Origin: an uncultured Clostridia bacterium
Lineage (GTDB): Bacteria; Bacillota; Clostridia; UBA1381
Direction of reading: 5' to 3'
DNA length: 64,000 nucleotides
Assembly: GCA_947591315.1 (NCBI GenBank)
Contig: CANQDD010000013.1
Coordinates: 19,240-83,239, forward strand
Shown piece after piece: positions 52,596-62,038 of the stretch. Both the position numbers and the translations under genes were made by a program. The notes beneath the pieces are model-generated. The model was not told the origin of the DNA. It saw only the letters and a program-made list of their open reading frames with translations, and did not search any database. Each line of letters opens with the position of its first letter. Position 1 is the stretch's first letter.

Positions 52596-53771
52596 ATGAA
52601 AAAATTTTTTGTGGCGGTACTGTGTATAGCCGTTGCCGCGATAGCGGGCTACGGCATAAAATACGCGCTTACGCCGGTGAACACGCAGAAAATTGAATAT
52701 ACGACGCACGAAACGGCAGTGGAGACAAAGGGTTACATAGTGCTTGACGAATGGCTCATGATTTCGCGCAGCGCGGGAACGTTCTACCATTCCGCGCAGG
52801 AGGGCGGACGCGTCGCGAAGGACAGCGTCATAGGCGAGCTGTTTTACGGCGAGGTGTCGGACGACAGTCTGCGGGAGCTTGCCGCCGTTGACGAGCGGTT
52901 AAAGAACGCGTCCGACGGCAGCGTAACGGAGGAGCTTGACTCATCTGATGTGGAGAACAGCATTTACCGCCGTGAAAACAATATAATAGAAGCGTCGGGC
53001 GACAACGATATTCTTGCGATATCAAAATATAAGCAGGATATAAACAGCCTCAGAAAAGACAACCGCCTTTCCGCGGAGGGTGAGAGCGAGGAGCTTTCCT
53101 CCGAGCGCGACAGTATACTCGGCAGCATAGGCGTGTCAAGGGAGCAGATCAAGGCGCAGATGTCGGGCGTGCTCACGCTTTACACGGACGGCTATGAGGA
53201 TTTGCTCCGGCTCTCCGATATGGGCAACTACACGGTTGAATATCTCGATACGCTCCCCGATGAGACGGCGGCGGAGAAAATATCGTCCGCGGTGGACGTG
53301 GGCGATCCCGTGTGCAGAGTTGTGAACAATCACATGTTTTACGTGATGATGGCAGTGCCTACCGATAAAATCGATGGCTGCGAGGCCGGCGGCAGCGTGA
53401 CGCTGCGGTTTAAGAATATGGCGGGTGAAACGCGCGAGGGAATTATACATTCGGTAAGCGAGGATCAAGGCGGCAGAACGCTTTTAGTCGTGCAATGTCC
53501 CGACTACCTCGAAAACGCGTTTTCGTACCGCGTCGCGGACGTGGATTTGATTTTCGCGAGCTACAGCGGATATAAAATACCCGTCCAGGCGATACGCACC
53601 GAGGAAAACGGCAGACAAAAAGTCATAGGCGTAAAGAACAACGTCGAGCGCGACTGCTATTTCGACCTCGTGTACACGTACACCGACGGCGGCTACGCGA
53701 TAGTGCGCCCGTCGGAGGACAGCGAGTATAAGCTGTCGGATATGGACAGGATAGTTGTCGGAGAACGGTAA
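52596..53771 (+). CDS. HlyD-like membrane protein of the sepF cluster
   Basis: A 391-residue single-pass membrane protein (KKFFVAVLCIAVAAIAGYGIKYA at the N-terminus) with an outer domain resembling HlyD membrane-fusion proteins: YIVLDEWLMISRSAGTFYHS and GGRVAKDSVIGELFYGEV form lipoyl-like halves around a helical hairpin, with beta-barrel segments after residue 230. Genes of this type precede yggS-sepF in many Clostridia, where their division-linked role is unproven. It is first in a tightly spaced five-gene cluster. Confidence 0.82.
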   Translation: MKKFFVAVLCIAVAAIAGYGIKYALTPVNTQKIEYTTHETAVETKGYIVLDEWLMISRSAGTFYHSAQEGGRVAKDSVIGELFYGEVSDDSLRELAAVDERLKNASDGSVTEELDSSDVENSIYRRENNIIEASGDNDILAISKYKQDINSLRKDNRLSAEGESEELSSERDSILGSIGVSREQIKAQMSGVLTLYTDGYEDLLRLSDMGNYTVEYLDTLPDETAAEKISSAVDVGDPVCRVVNNHMFYVMMAVPTDKIDGCEAGGSVTLRFKNMAGETREGIIHSVSEDQGGRTLLVVQCPDYLENAFSYRVADVDLIFASYSGYKIPVQAIRTEENGRQKVIGVKNNVERDCYFDLVYTYTDGGYAIVRPSEDSEYKLSDMDRIVVGER

Positions 53772-53796
53772 AAATTACGGGAAAAGGGAGTAAATT

Positions 53797-54492
53797 ATGA
53801 ATATCAGGGAAAACTTAGAGGAAGTTGAGAGATGCATAGCGGCTGCGGCGGAAAGGAGCGGCAGAAAAAGAGAGGATATACTTCTCGTCGCCGTTACAAA
53901 AACGCACCCCGCGGACATGATGAACGAGGCGATTCGTCTTGGCGTGACCGACATAGGTGAAAACAAGCCGCAGGAGGTGCGCGACAAGTACGCGGACGTT
54001 CTGCCCGTAAAGTGGCACCTTATAGGACACTTGCAGACGAATAAGGTAAAGTATGTGATAGACAAGGTGTGCCTTATCCATTCGGTCGACTCCGTGAAGC
54101 TCATGGACGAGATAGAGCGTCAGGCGGAGAAGCATGATGTTATTATGGACATACTCATACAGGTGAACATCTCCGGCGAGGAAACAAAGTCGGGCGTGAG
54201 CGCCGACGAGGTGGAGGAGCTTCTGCTCCACGCGGGGACACTAAAGCGCGTAAAGGTTAAAGGACTTATGACAATAGCGCCGAAAACCGATGATTCTGTT
54301 ACAAACACTTTACATTTTGACAACATGCGACAACTTTTTATTGACATACAGAAGAAAAAATACGATAATGTTAGTATGAAGTATTTGTCGATGGGCATGA
54401 GCGGCGATTACGAGACGGCTATTGAGTGCGGTGCGAATATCGTACGCGTCGGCAGCGCCATTTTCGGCGAGAGAGACTACAGTCACAAATAA
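53797..54492 (+). CDS. yggS: YggS/YlmE PLP-binding protein
   Basis: A 231-residue PLP homeostasis protein. LLVAVTKTHPADMMNEAI holds the PLP lysine; DIGENKPQEVRDKY, WHLIGHLQTNKVKYVID, VKGLMTIAP and LSMGMSGDYETAIECGANIVRVGSAIFG follow in family order. It has no catalytic activity of its own in known members and affects vitamin B6 balance. It sits in the conserved ylmE-sepF-ylmH-divIVA order. A GGGGACACTAAA repeat copy encodes GTLK at about residues 147-150, between two conserved blocks. Confidence 0.94.
   Translation: MNIRENLEEVERCIAAAAERSGRKREDILLVAVTKTHPADMMNEAIRLGVTDIGENKPQEVRDKYADVLPVKWHLIGHLQTNKVKYVIDKVCLIHSVDSVKLMDEIERQAEKHDVIMDILIQVNISGEETKSGVSADEVEELLLHAGTLKRVKVKGLMTIAPKTDDSVTNTLHFDNMRQLFIDIQKKKYDNVSMKYLSMGMSGDYETAIECGANIVRVGSAIFGERDYSHK
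54234..54245 (+). repeat. GGGGACACTAAA repeat inside yggS
   Basis: One exact copy read as Gly-Thr-Leu-Lys, the same frame as the first two copies in uxaA. Confidence 0.8.
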
Positions 54493-54513
54493 TGCAGAAA
54501 GGGATACGGTATA

Positions 54514-54975
54514 ATGAGCTTTATAAATTCAATAAAGAACTTTATAGGAATTGAAACCGACGATGATTATTACGACGACGAGTATTATGACGAGGAAAAC
54601 GAGATTGACGAGGAGGACGACGACGAACCCAGACGTTCCTCGCGCATAGCGAGAAAGAGCTCGGCGAAGGTCGTGACGCTCAATCCCGGCTCATCATCAA
54701 GAGTAAGAATAATGTCTCCGTCGCAGTTTGACGAGTCAACGACAATCGCCGACGAGATTAAGAGCGGCAGACTTGTCATATTCAACATCGGACAGCTCGG
54801 AAACGACGACGCGAGACGCGTGGTTGATTTCATTTCCGGCACGGCGTACGGCTTAAACGGCAATATCCGCCGCGCGTCGAAAGACATATTTGTCGCGGCG
54901 CCGAGAAATATCGACATCACCGGCGACAATCTGAATGAGCGCGCAAAGAGCAGCACCTTTGACTGGGGTATGTAA
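54514..54975 (+). CDS. sepF: Cell-division protein SepF
   Basis: SepF ties FtsZ to the membrane and bundles its filaments. The 153 residues have an N-terminal amphipathic membrane-binding helix (MSFINSIKNFIGI), an acidic linker (long Asp/Glu/Tyr run, about 15-45) and the C-terminal SepF fold (IADEIKSGRLVIFNIGQLG, DDARRVVDFISGTAYGLNG, DIFVAAPRNIDI). It is in the standard place between yggS and ylmH and is followed by a terminator-like hairpin. Confidence 0.95.
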   Translation: MSFINSIKNFIGIETDDDYYDDEYYDEENEIDEEDDDEPRRSSRIARKSSAKVVTLNPGSSSRVRIMSPSQFDESTTIADEIKSGRLVIFNIGQLGNDDARRVVDFISGTAYGLNGNIRRASKDIFVAAPRNIDITGDNLNERAKSSTFDWGM

Positions 54976-54977
54976 AT

Positions 54978-55018
54978 AAAAACGGACGGTATAATGTTGT
55001 GATTTACCGCCCGTTTTC
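54978..55018 (+). terminator. Terminator-like hairpin between sepF and ylmH
   Basis: An AAAACGG.CGGTA arm pairs with TACCG.CCGTTTT across a loop of about 12 bases, ending in TTTT. Confidence 0.6.
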
Positions 55019-55035
55019 TGTAATTGAGGTAAAGA

Positions 55036-55782
55036 ATGGACAAAAAGCTCATATCGGCGCGCATAGATGATTTGTTCGATATGTGCGCGCGGCGGGGAAT
55101 GGCTGTGTTTTCCTCGTTCCTCGACGGCGGCGAGGCGGCGTTTGCCGACGACGTTTTTCACATATCGCGGTCGGAGAACGCTATGCTGTTCGGAGGATAC
55201 GACGGCGCGGAGCGTAAAATGCTCGGCGTGTTTCCGGAGTGGGAGGAAAAGGACTGCGCGTCATTCCCGATAACCGTTATACGCTTCGACGCACCGAAAT
55301 TCCGCACGCTCACGCACCGTGACTACCTCGGCACTCTGATGTCGCTCGGCATCGACAGAAGCAAAACGGGCGACATACTGACCGATGAAACGGGCGCGTA
55401 CGTTATGGTCGAAAGCGGCATATCGGAGTATATTTTGAATAATATAAACAAGATAGCAAGCTCGGGAGTAAAGGGACGCGTAATATCGGCTTCGGATTTT
55501 GTTCCGCCCAAGCCGAAAACGCAGGTAAAACAGTGCGTATCCGCTTCGGAGCGGCTCGACGCCGTAATCGCGGCGGTGTACGGCATATCGCGCGCGCAGA
55601 GTGAAAGGCTCGTAAAGGACGGGGCGGTAAAGGTGAACCACCTCGAAACGACCGGCGGCAGCGCGGCGCTCAGTGAGGGCGACCTCGTGTCCGTCAGGGG
55701 TAAAGGCAGGTTCGTGTTCCAAAGCGCCGACGGCGCAACGATGAAGGGCAGACTGCACATAACCGTTCTAAAATATATATAA
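55036..55782 (+). CDS. ylmH: YlmH, S4-domain RNA-binding protein
   Basis: A 248-residue protein with an N-terminal YlmH domain (GGYDGAERKMLGVFPEWE, VIRFDAPKFRTLTHRDYLGTLMSLGIDR, GDILTDETGAYVMV) and a C-terminal S4 RNA-binding domain (SERLDAVIAAVYGISRAQSERL, DLVSVRGKGRFVF). YlmH has been linked to division and, in B. subtilis, to ribosome rescue. It is in the conserved sepF-ylmH-divIVA order, with 18 bases to divIVA. Confidence 0.93.
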   Translation: MDKKLISARIDDLFDMCARRGMAVFSSFLDGGEAAFADDVFHISRSENAMLFGGYDGAERKMLGVFPEWEEKDCASFPITVIRFDAPKFRTLTHRDYLGTLMSLGIDRSKTGDILTDETGAYVMVESGISEYILNNINKIASSGVKGRVISASDFVPPKPKTQVKQCVSASERLDAVIAAVYGISRAQSERLVKDGAVKVNHLETTGGSAALSEGDLVSVRGKGRFVFQSADGATMKGRLHITVLKYI

Positions 55783-55799
55783 CATAAGGAGAGAAAACC

Positions 55800-56240
55800 A
55801 TGCTCAGACCGATTGATATTCAGAACAAGGAATTTGACAAGAAGTTCAAGGGCTACGACTGCGACGCGGTCGATGATTTTCTGGACGTTGTAATTCAGGA
55901 TTACGAGCTTTTGTGCAAGGAAAATCAGACGCTTAAAAATAAAATAGGACTTCTGACCGAAACGGTCGATAGGTACAAGCAGATGGAGGCGGCGATGAGC
56001 CGTTCGCTCGACCTCGCGCAGAAGTCAGCCGAGGAAGCGAGAAAGAACGCTCAGACCGAAGCCGACGCGATAATCAGCAAGGCGAAGCTCGACGCGTCCT
56101 TCCTTGCACGTCAGATAGACGAGGAGCATGCGAAGCGCCACCGTGAGATGCTCGCCGTAAAGGACGAGATAGACCGCTACCGTGCGCGTGTAAAGCTTTT
56201 GTGCGAAAACGTGATTAAAATGGTGGACGGCATTGAATAA
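55800..56240 (+). CDS. divIVA: DivIVA-family cell-pole protein
   Basis: A 146-residue DivIVA: LRPIDIQNKEFDKKFKGYDCDAVDDFLDVV is the N-terminal membrane-curvature domain, and a continuous coiled coil of heptads (about 35-140) forms the rest. DivIVA marks negatively curved membrane at poles and septa and organises division and sporulation partners. The length is on the short side but complete. It ends at an inverted repeat cluster shared with a convergent gene. Confidence 0.94.
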   Translation: MLRPIDIQNKEFDKKFKGYDCDAVDDFLDVVIQDYELLCKENQTLKNKIGLLTETVDRYKQMEAAMSRSLDLAQKSAEEARKNAQTEADAIISKAKLDASFLARQIDEEHAKRHREMLAVKDEIDRYRARVKLLCENVIKMVDGIE

Positions 56241-56245
56241 TTGTC

Positions 56246-56303
56246 GGGGACACTAAAGTTTGGGGACACTAAAATACGGGGACACTAAAGTTTTAGTGTC
56301 CCC
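56246..56303. repeat. Inverted GGGGACACTAAA cluster at a convergent junction
   Basis: Three forward copies (56246, 56262, 56278) at 16-base spacing and one reverse copy (56292). The last pair can make a 12-bp hairpin. It lies between divIVA and the convergent tcdA gene, whose stop codon follows within two bases. Confidence 0.88.
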
Positions 56304-56304
56304 G

Positions 56305-57012
56305 TTATGCTTTTATTAAATCCTTGACTACCTCGCCGGCGGCGATAAGTCCCGCGACCGACGGAACGAACGCCGTGCTGCCGGGTACGGCGCGCTTTTC
56401 GGTCTGCTCGTCCGACGGCAGGGGCTTCAATGGTTCTTCCTTTGAGTAAACGACCTTCAGCCTTTTTATTCCGCGCTGTTTTAGCTCGCGCCGCATAACT
56501 CTTGCGAGCGGACAGACCGACGTTTCGTAAATGTCCGCGACTTCGAGCATCGCGGGATTCAGTTTATTTCCCGCGCCCATGCAGCTTATCACGGGCACAT
56601 TCGCACCTGCCGCGCGCGTTATGATCTCTATCTTGCCCGTAACGGTGTCAATAGCGTCCACAATGTACGAGTACACCGAAAAATCGTACTCGCCGGCGTT
56701 GTCGGGCATAAAAAAGCACCTGTGCGCGTTTACCTTAATATCGGGATTTATCGACAGCGCGCGCTCCTTCATCACATCGACCTTGTATCTGCCCACCGTG
56801 TCACGCGTGGCGATAATCTGTCGGTTCAGGTTTGTAAGCGCGACGGTGTCGTTGTCAAAAATATCTATCTCGCCGACGCCGCTCCTTACAAGCGCCTCGA
56901 CCGCGTAGCCGCCCACTCCGCCTACGCCGAACACCGCGACGCGCGCGCTTTTGAGCTTTTCCATACCGTCCGCGCCGAGCAGAAGCTCCGTTCTCGAAAA
57001 CTGATTTGACAT
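56305..57012 (-). CDS. tcdA: tRNA threonylcarbamoyladenosine dehydratase (TcdA/CsdL)
   Basis: E1-like enzyme that cyclises t6A37 of tRNA to ct6A. The 235 residues begin FSRTELLLGADGMEKLKSARVAVFGVGGVGGYAVEAL (nucleotide-binding GxGGVG) and contain GVGEIDIFDNDTVALTNLNRQI, YIVDAIDTVTGKIEII, ISCMGAGNKLNP and PGSTAFVPSVAGLIAAGEVV. This is the ThiF/MoeB superfamily, TcdA branch. The last bases touch a repeat cluster. It follows the TtcA-like gene by 12 bases, forming a tRNA-modification pair. Confidence 0.93.
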   Translation of the reverse strand: MSNQFSRTELLLGADGMEKLKSARVAVFGVGGVGGYAVEALVRSGVGEIDIFDNDTVALTNLNRQIIATRDTVGRYKVDVMKERALSINPDIKVNAHRCFFMPDNAGEYDFSVYSYIVDAIDTVTGKIEIITRAAGANVPVISCMGAGNKLNPAMLEVADIYETSVCPLARVMRRELKQRGIKRLKVVYSKEEPLKPLPSDEQTEKRAVPGSTAFVPSVAGLIAAGEVVKDLIKA

Positions 57013-57024
57013 ATTTGCCGCTCC

Positions 57025-57882
57025 TTATTTCTTCTCGTCGTAATCGTCCATAAAATTGTACTCGCGCTCGTTGTCGTGGTAGCCGATAATCGTTGTGAGG
57101 TTGACGTTTCTGACGCTGTTAAAAATATTCTTCTCAATGTAAGGGCTTGTGCGGTGGAGCTGTTCGATGAGCCGTTTCATCTCCTGCCGCTTCGAGCCCG
57201 TTTCCATTTCCTCAGTCGCGATGCGCTCCGTGAAACGGCACGCGCACCGTATAAAATCGAGCTCGTTGTACCGCGCCCACGCCTTAATATCCTTTTCCCT
57301 TACCATATACATCGGGCGTATAAGCTCCATACCGGGGTGGTTCGTGCTGTGGAGCTTCGGCATCATCGTCTGGATCTGCGCGCCGTAGAGCATACCCATG
57401 AGTATTGTCTCTATCACGTCGTCGAAATGGTGACCGAGCGCGATTTTGTTGCAGCCGAGCTTCTGCGCCTCCTTGTAGAGGTAGCCGCGCCGCATACGCG
57501 CGCAGAGGTAGCACGGGTGGTCGTCCACGTTCACGACCGAGTCGAAAATACGCGTCTCGAATATGTGTACCGGCACGCCCAAAAGACGTGCGTTGTCCTC
57601 GATTTTTCTGCGGTTCTCGCCGTTGTAGCCGGGATCCATGACAACGTACTCAAGGTCAAACTTAACAACGCCGTGACGGTGGATTTCCTGCATACACTTT
57701 GCCATAAGCATCGAGTCCTTGCCGCCGGAAATGCACACGGCTATCCTGTCGCCCTCGTTTATCATTTTGTATTCGTTTATGCCGCGTATAAACTTGCGCC
57801 AGATATTTTTTCTGTACGTTTTTATTATGCTGCGCTCGGCTTTTTTGCGGCGCTCCTCCGCGCTCAATACGTTATTTTCCAT
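57025..57882 (-). CDS. TtcA-like tRNA thiolation protein
   Basis: A 285-residue PP-loop ATPase: IAVCISGGKDSMLMAKCMQE is the pyrophosphatase loop. A CYLCARMRRGYLY CxxC motif, LGHHFDDVIETILMGMLYG, and a further cysteine pair in RCACRF (iron-sulphur ligand candidates) follow. This fits the TtcA/TtuA group that thiolates tRNA at C32 or U54; which one is uncertain. It precedes tcdA, so two tRNA-modifying enzymes are encoded together. Confidence 0.88.
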   Translation of the reverse strand: MENNVLSAEERRKKAERSIIKTYRKNIWRKFIRGINEYKMINEGDRIAVCISGGKDSMLMAKCMQEIHRHGVVKFDLEYVVMDPGYNGENRRKIEDNARLLGVPVHIFETRIFDSVVNVDDHPCYLCARMRRGYLYKEAQKLGCNKIALGHHFDDVIETILMGMLYGAQIQTMMPKLHSTNHPGMELIRPMYMVREKDIKAWARYNELDFIRCACRFTERIATEEMETGSKRQEMKRLIEQLHRTSPYIEKNIFNSVRNVNLTTIIGYHDNEREYNFMDDYDEKK

Positions 57883-57887
57883 ATCAC

Positions 57888-58730
57888 TTAAATAATCTCC
57901 GTAGCGTGGCGCGTCGCGTGACAGCTTATATTTACCGCGACGGGCAGTCCGGCTATGTGAGTGGGGAAGGTTTCTATGTTCACCGCGAGAGCGGTCGTTG
58001 TGCCGCCCATACCCTGCGGGCCTATGCCGAGCTTGTTCACGCGCTCAAGCAGCTTTTTTTCAAGCTCCGCGTAGTACGCGTCGCCGTTCGGCACGTCTAT
58101 GTCGCGCGTGAGCGCTTTTTTTGAAAGCTGCGCCGCCTTGTCGAGCGTGCCGCCTATACCCACGCCGACCACCATCGGCGGACACGGGTTCGCGCCGGCT
58201 TTTCGTACCGTTTCCGTCACGAAGTCGATAACGCCCTCAACACCGTCGGACGGGTTCAGCATCTTAACCGCGCTCTTGTTTTCGCTGCCGAAGCCCTTGG
58301 GCGCGAGCGTTATCTTTATCTTATCGCCCTTCACGAAATCGCAGTAAATGACGGCGGGCGTGTTGTCGTTCGTGTTGACGCGCCGCAAGGGATCTGCGAC
58401 CACGGATTTACGCAGATAACCCTCGGTGTAACCCCTTCTCACACCCTCGTTTACCGCCTCCGTGACCGTCGCGCCTTCAACGTGCACGTCTCCGCCTATC
58501 TCGATAAAGAACACAGCCATGCCGGTGTCCTGACAGATAGGCACTTCCTTATCGTGCGCTATTTCCGCATTTTTGAGAAGGTTTTTGAGAACGCCGCGCG
58601 CTACCTCCGATTTTTCCGTCTCGGCGCTTTTTTCGAGCGCCGCTTTTATATCGCCGTTAATGTGGCAGTTCGCGCGTATGCACATATCGCGCACCGCCCT
58701 CGTTATATCGTCCGATTTTACAATTCTCAT
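57888..58730 (-). CDS. Fumarate hydratase class I, alpha subunit
   Basis: A 280-residue iron-sulphur hydro-lyase N-terminal subunit (TtdA/FumA-alpha). [23 protein letters not shown] holds the first cluster cysteine. [27 protein letters not shown] and [38 protein letters not shown] follow in family order. The active enzyme needs a beta subunit, normally encoded directly downstream, but here the next gene is TtcA-like. Fumarate or tartrate specificity cannot be told. Confidence 0.92.
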   Translation of the reverse strand: MRIVKSDDITRAVRDMCIRANCHINGDIKAALEKSAETEKSEVARGVLKNLLKNAEIAHDKEVPICQDTGMAVFFIEIGGDVHVEGATVTEAVNEGVRRGYTEGYLRKSVVADPLRRVNTNDNTPAVIYCDFVKGDKIKITLAPKGFGSENKSAVKMLNPSDGVEGVIDFVTETVRKAGANPCPPMVVGVGIGGTLDKAAQLSKKALTRDIDVPNGDAYYAELEKKLLERVNKLGIGPQGMGGTTTALAVNIETFPTHIAGLPVAVNISCHATRHATEII

Positions 58731-58746
58731 TCGTATTACCTCCGTT

Positions 58747-61700
58747 TTACATCAAATCCCACCGAGGGAACCATTTAAGGTAATTGTTCACGTAATCCGT
58801 GCTGCACGGCTTACCCGCGAGCACGGGATAGAACATCACAAACAGCATAACTACAATAACCGCGTAGCCGACGATCGTTCCGGCGGCTATCTTTTTGCTG
58901 CGCGCCCTCTCGTACAGGCACATAATCGAGTAGCCTACCATAAGCACAACGAACGGCACGCTTGGGAAATAGTGGTAGATGAACGTCATTCTGTCCACGA
59001 GCGTCCACGGCAAAAGCTCCGCGAGATACGCTATAATAAGGAATACCGCGTTTTTGTCCTTGTTCTTTATCGCGCGGTACACGAGGTATATAAACGCGGG
59101 AACGCCCGCCCACCATACGAACGGGTTGCCGAACGAGCTTAGTCCTTCCCTCACGCCGTCGGCTATTGTGTTGTTATAGAACAGCAGCGGACGGCTCATC
59201 AAAATCCATTCGTACCAGTCCGAGGAAAAGCCGTGTTCCTTCTGCGTCAGCATGTATTCGCCGTGGTACCATTTCATGTAGTCAATGTTGTCCTGTATAA
59301 TTTTCATGCTGTTCCCGAACGATGCGCCCTGTCCGCCCGTCGAAGAGTTTATGAACGGTATATATGAAAGCACAAGTATCACGAGCGGCACTATCACGAA
59401 GAAAACAACGCACCATGCTACCGTGATTATGACGTGCTTTTTGAAATTGGCGCGTATAAGGTCGTTGCTTATGCCGTTCGTCATGTCGGACTTCTTTTTG
59501 CCTCTGCTGTCGGCTTTGCTATGCTCGTTTATATGAACGATAAGCATAATCACCATAATGACGAAAAGTCCCGCAGCGGCGTACACGGCTGTAACCTTGC
59601 TCGCTATGCCAAGTCCCGTGGATATGCCGCACAGCGCGAGGTACACAAGACCTTTTTTGAAGCTCTTCTCATTGTAGAAGTCCGTCTTGCAGTACAGGTA
59701 CATCAGGAAGAACATCAGTATTATGAAGAATGTTACAAACACGTCTATTGTGGATATTCTCGTCTGCGCGAAGTGCATGAAGTCAAACGTCAGCAGCACG
59801 CACGTAAGCGCGGCAGCCCATGACTTTTTGAGTAATTTGAGCGCGAACAGATAGATGAGCGGCACCATCATCACGCCGAACAACGTGCCCGCGAACCGCC
59901 AGCCGAACGGGTTCATGCCGAATATACGTATGCCGAGCGAGATGAATATTTTGCCGAGCGGCGGGTGGGTTGTTTCGTAAACCTTTAAGCCGTGAATAAA
60001 CTCGTACGCCGTACGCGCGTGGTATATTTCGTCAAAGTAGGTGCCGTTGCGGAAGGTGGATTTTACGGGTACCTCGTCCTGCTCGTCAAAGAGCGCTTTC
60101 GCGCCGTCGTCGGTAAATGAAACGGGAGTTATGAGATTTCCGTCCTTGTCGCGCAGTCCGATTTCCTTTACCGACACCCAATTTTCGCCCGAAGCGAGGT
60201 GTGAGCGTATGTCTATATAGCGTATATCGGCGTTAACGCTTTTGCTGCTCCACTTAAAAACGTCGCCTTCCGTCAGCGTTTCCGAGTAGGTCTGAGATTC
60301 CGCGGCGTTCCGCCCCGTTATGAGCAGACTTTGCGAGTCGTTAAGCTCCTTTGAACCGAGGAAAAGCTGAATCTCGCTTACATTGTAATCCCCTCCGAGG
60401 TCAACGGTAACGCCGCTTTGCGGAACGAGATACTCCGTTTCGGCGGCGTGCATATCGCCGAGGTCGTAAAACGCCGCGCACGAGTAAACGATGGTGATAA
60501 CAGCCATAGCTATAATATCGGCGCGCCTTACGCGCGGCGTTTCTCTGTCCCATAGAGGCGCGGGCGGCGCGGGCTTCGGAGGTCTCTGCAGATCGCCCTC
60601 GAGGTAATACCTTTGCGTGTAGTATATAAGCGCGGCGGTAAAAATGAGATTGATTATAGACGCAACCATAACAAACGGCGACGTGTAACTTGCCGTGTTC
60701 TTCTGGTACACGAACAGCACCCACGCCGTGTTAAGGAACTGTGACGCGGTGACGAACGTAAACGCGCCGCACATTTTCGCGTCCGTCATGCTTATAAACG
60801 CGAGGAGCATCAGCGCGACGGCGGGGAACGCGTAACGCTCGTGCATTCTCGTGGAGAACATATACACGAATATTACCGTAATTGCTCCCGCGAAATAGTA
60901 TTTTGACTCCTTTTTGGATTTAAGCACGATAAACACGCTGTAAAGCGATATGCACACGATAAACACGTTTCTCAAAATTTCCGACAGCGACGTTATTCCC
61001 GTCCAGTTTTTGCCTATGGCGCCCCAGAGATTGAACGCGTTTACGGTGTGGTACGGGTAGGAGTCTATCGTTTTTATATACTGGTCAACGACATTGCCGA
61101 TGCCGAACGGCAGCGCAAGTATAAAGATTGCCGCTATTGCGCAAAGTCCCGCGCCTATGTGCGTCATAAGCTTTTTCACGCTGAAATCGTCGAGTATCAC
61201 ATTTTCTATAATGCCGCCTATGAGCACGGGCGCGAGAATAAGCGCCTGCGGCTTGATAAACAGGCAAATCGCAAACATAAAATACGAAATAAACAGCTTT
61301 TTCTCCGTGAGGAAGTACAGCGTAAGCACCGCGAACAGCGTATACACGCTGTCAACCTGTCCCCACACGGCGCAGTTCAGTATCGCGACGGGATTGAACA
61401 GCCACAGCGAGGCGAATATTGCCGACACAGACGGCGAATACTTTTTCGCGGCGATTTTGTACACGATATATCCGATAAGCATATCGCAGATAATCGCGGG
61501 CAGCTTTATAAGCGCGTACAGCGCGCCGCCGGAAAACGGTATAATGTGGCGTATAAAGCCTATCACATACAGCACGTACATGTATCCGGGCGGATAGTCG
61601 TGGAAGCCCTCGGACGCGTAAAAGGCGTTTATGCCGCCGTTAAAGACGTCGTATGACCACCCGTCAAAGCAGCCCATATCCTGCTCGTGACCCCGGTAAA

Positions 61701-61869
61701 GCGCGGCTATTATAATCCGAAGCAAAAACGCCGCGATCACCGCAGCCAATATATACGCGGACTTGCCGTCCTTTTTCTGTCCCTTCTTCAGTTCGGGCGC
61801 AAGCACATACGTCCAAACGGAGTATATCGCCAAAAGCGTTACAAAAACAATTAAAATTATAGCTGTCAT
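58747..61869 (-). CDS. Two-part membrane mannosyltransferase (GT87-like plus PMT)
   Basis: A 1040-residue integral membrane protein that looks like two GT-C glycosyltransferases fused. The first half (about 1-430) has 10-12 helices with early acidic motif RGHEQDMGCFDGWSYDVFNGG. A middle outer domain (about 470-590) is beta-rich (VTVDLGGDYNVSEIQLFLGS), like an F5/8-type discoidin domain. The second half is a protein-mannosyltransferase domain, with FDEIYHARTAYEFIHG and THPPLGKIFISLGIRIFG carrying its catalytic acidic and PPLGK motifs. It probably uses polyprenyl-phosphate sugars at the outer face. The ATG before TAIILIV follows AAAGGAATACCGTA. Confidence 0.88.
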   Translation of the reverse strand: MTAIILIVFVTLLAIYSVWTYVLAPELKKGQKKDGKSAYILAAVIAAFLLRIIIAALYRGHEQDMGCFDGWSYDVFNGGINAFYASEGFHDYPPGYMYVLYVIGFIRHIIPFSGGALYALIKLPAIICDMLIGYIVYKIAAKKYSPSVSAIFASLWLFNPVAILNCAVWGQVDSVYTLFAVLTLYFLTEKKLFISYFMFAICLFIKPQALILAPVLIGGIIENVILDDFSVKKLMTHIGAGLCAIAAIFILALPFGIGNVVDQYIKTIDSYPYHTVNAFNLWGAIGKNWTGITSLSEILRNVFIVCISLYSVFIVLKSKKESKYYFAGAITVIFVYMFSTRMHERYAFPAVALMLLAFISMTDAKMCGAFTFVTASQFLNTAWVLFVYQKNTASYTSPFVMVASIINLIFTAALIYYTQRYYLEGDLQRPPKPAPPAPLWDRETPRVRRADIIAMAVITIVYSCAAFYDLGDMHAAETEYLVPQSGVTVDLGGDYNVSEIQLFLGSKELNDSQSLLITGRNAAESQTYSETLTEGDVFKWSSKSVNADIRYIDIRSHLASGENWVSVKEIGLRDKDGNLITPVSFTDDGAKALFDEQDEVPVKSTFRNGTYFDEIYHARTAYEFIHGLKVYETTHPPLGKIFISLGIRIFGMNPFGWRFAGTLFGVMMVPLIYLFALKLLKKSWAAALTCVLLTFDFMHFAQTRISTIDVFVTFFIILMFFLMYLYCKTDFYNEKSFKKGLVYLALCGISTGLGIASKVTAVYAAAGLFVIMVIMLIVHINEHSKADSRGKKKSDMTNGISNDLIRANFKKHVIITVAWCVVFFVIVPLVILVLSYIPFINSSTGGQGASFGNSMKIIQDNIDYMKWYHGEYMLTQKEHGFSSDWYEWILMSRPLLFYNNTIADGVREGLSSFGNPFVWWAGVPAFIYLVYRAIKNKDKNAVFLIIAYLAELLPWTLVDRMTFIYHYFPSVPFVVLMVGYSIMCLYERARSKKIAAGTIVGYAVIVVMLFVMFYPVLAGKPCSTDYVNNYLKWFPRWDLM

Positions 61870-61917
61870 TACGGTATTCCTTTCAAAATAAATATGTAAA
61901 TTATATTTCAATTTATT

Positions 61918-61946
61918 ATTTTACTATATTTTTACTGAATTATCAA
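61918..61946 (-). promoter_or_regulatory. Sigma-A promoter for the mannosyltransferase unit
   Basis: Minus strand TTGATA, 17-base spacer, TAAAAT. Confidence 0.65.
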
Positions 61947-61983
61947 GAACAAAACGATGTAATTATACAAAAAATACATCTGA

Positions 61984-62012
61984 TTGACTTTATACGCCGC
62001 AAACAGTATAAT
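61984..62012 (+). promoter_or_regulatory. Sigma-A promoter for the PfkB kinase gene
   Basis: TTGACT, 17-base spacer, TATAAT, 27 bases upstream of the start codon. Confidence 0.8.
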
Positions 62013-62038
62013 ATAACCGTATACACGGAGGTGATAAC

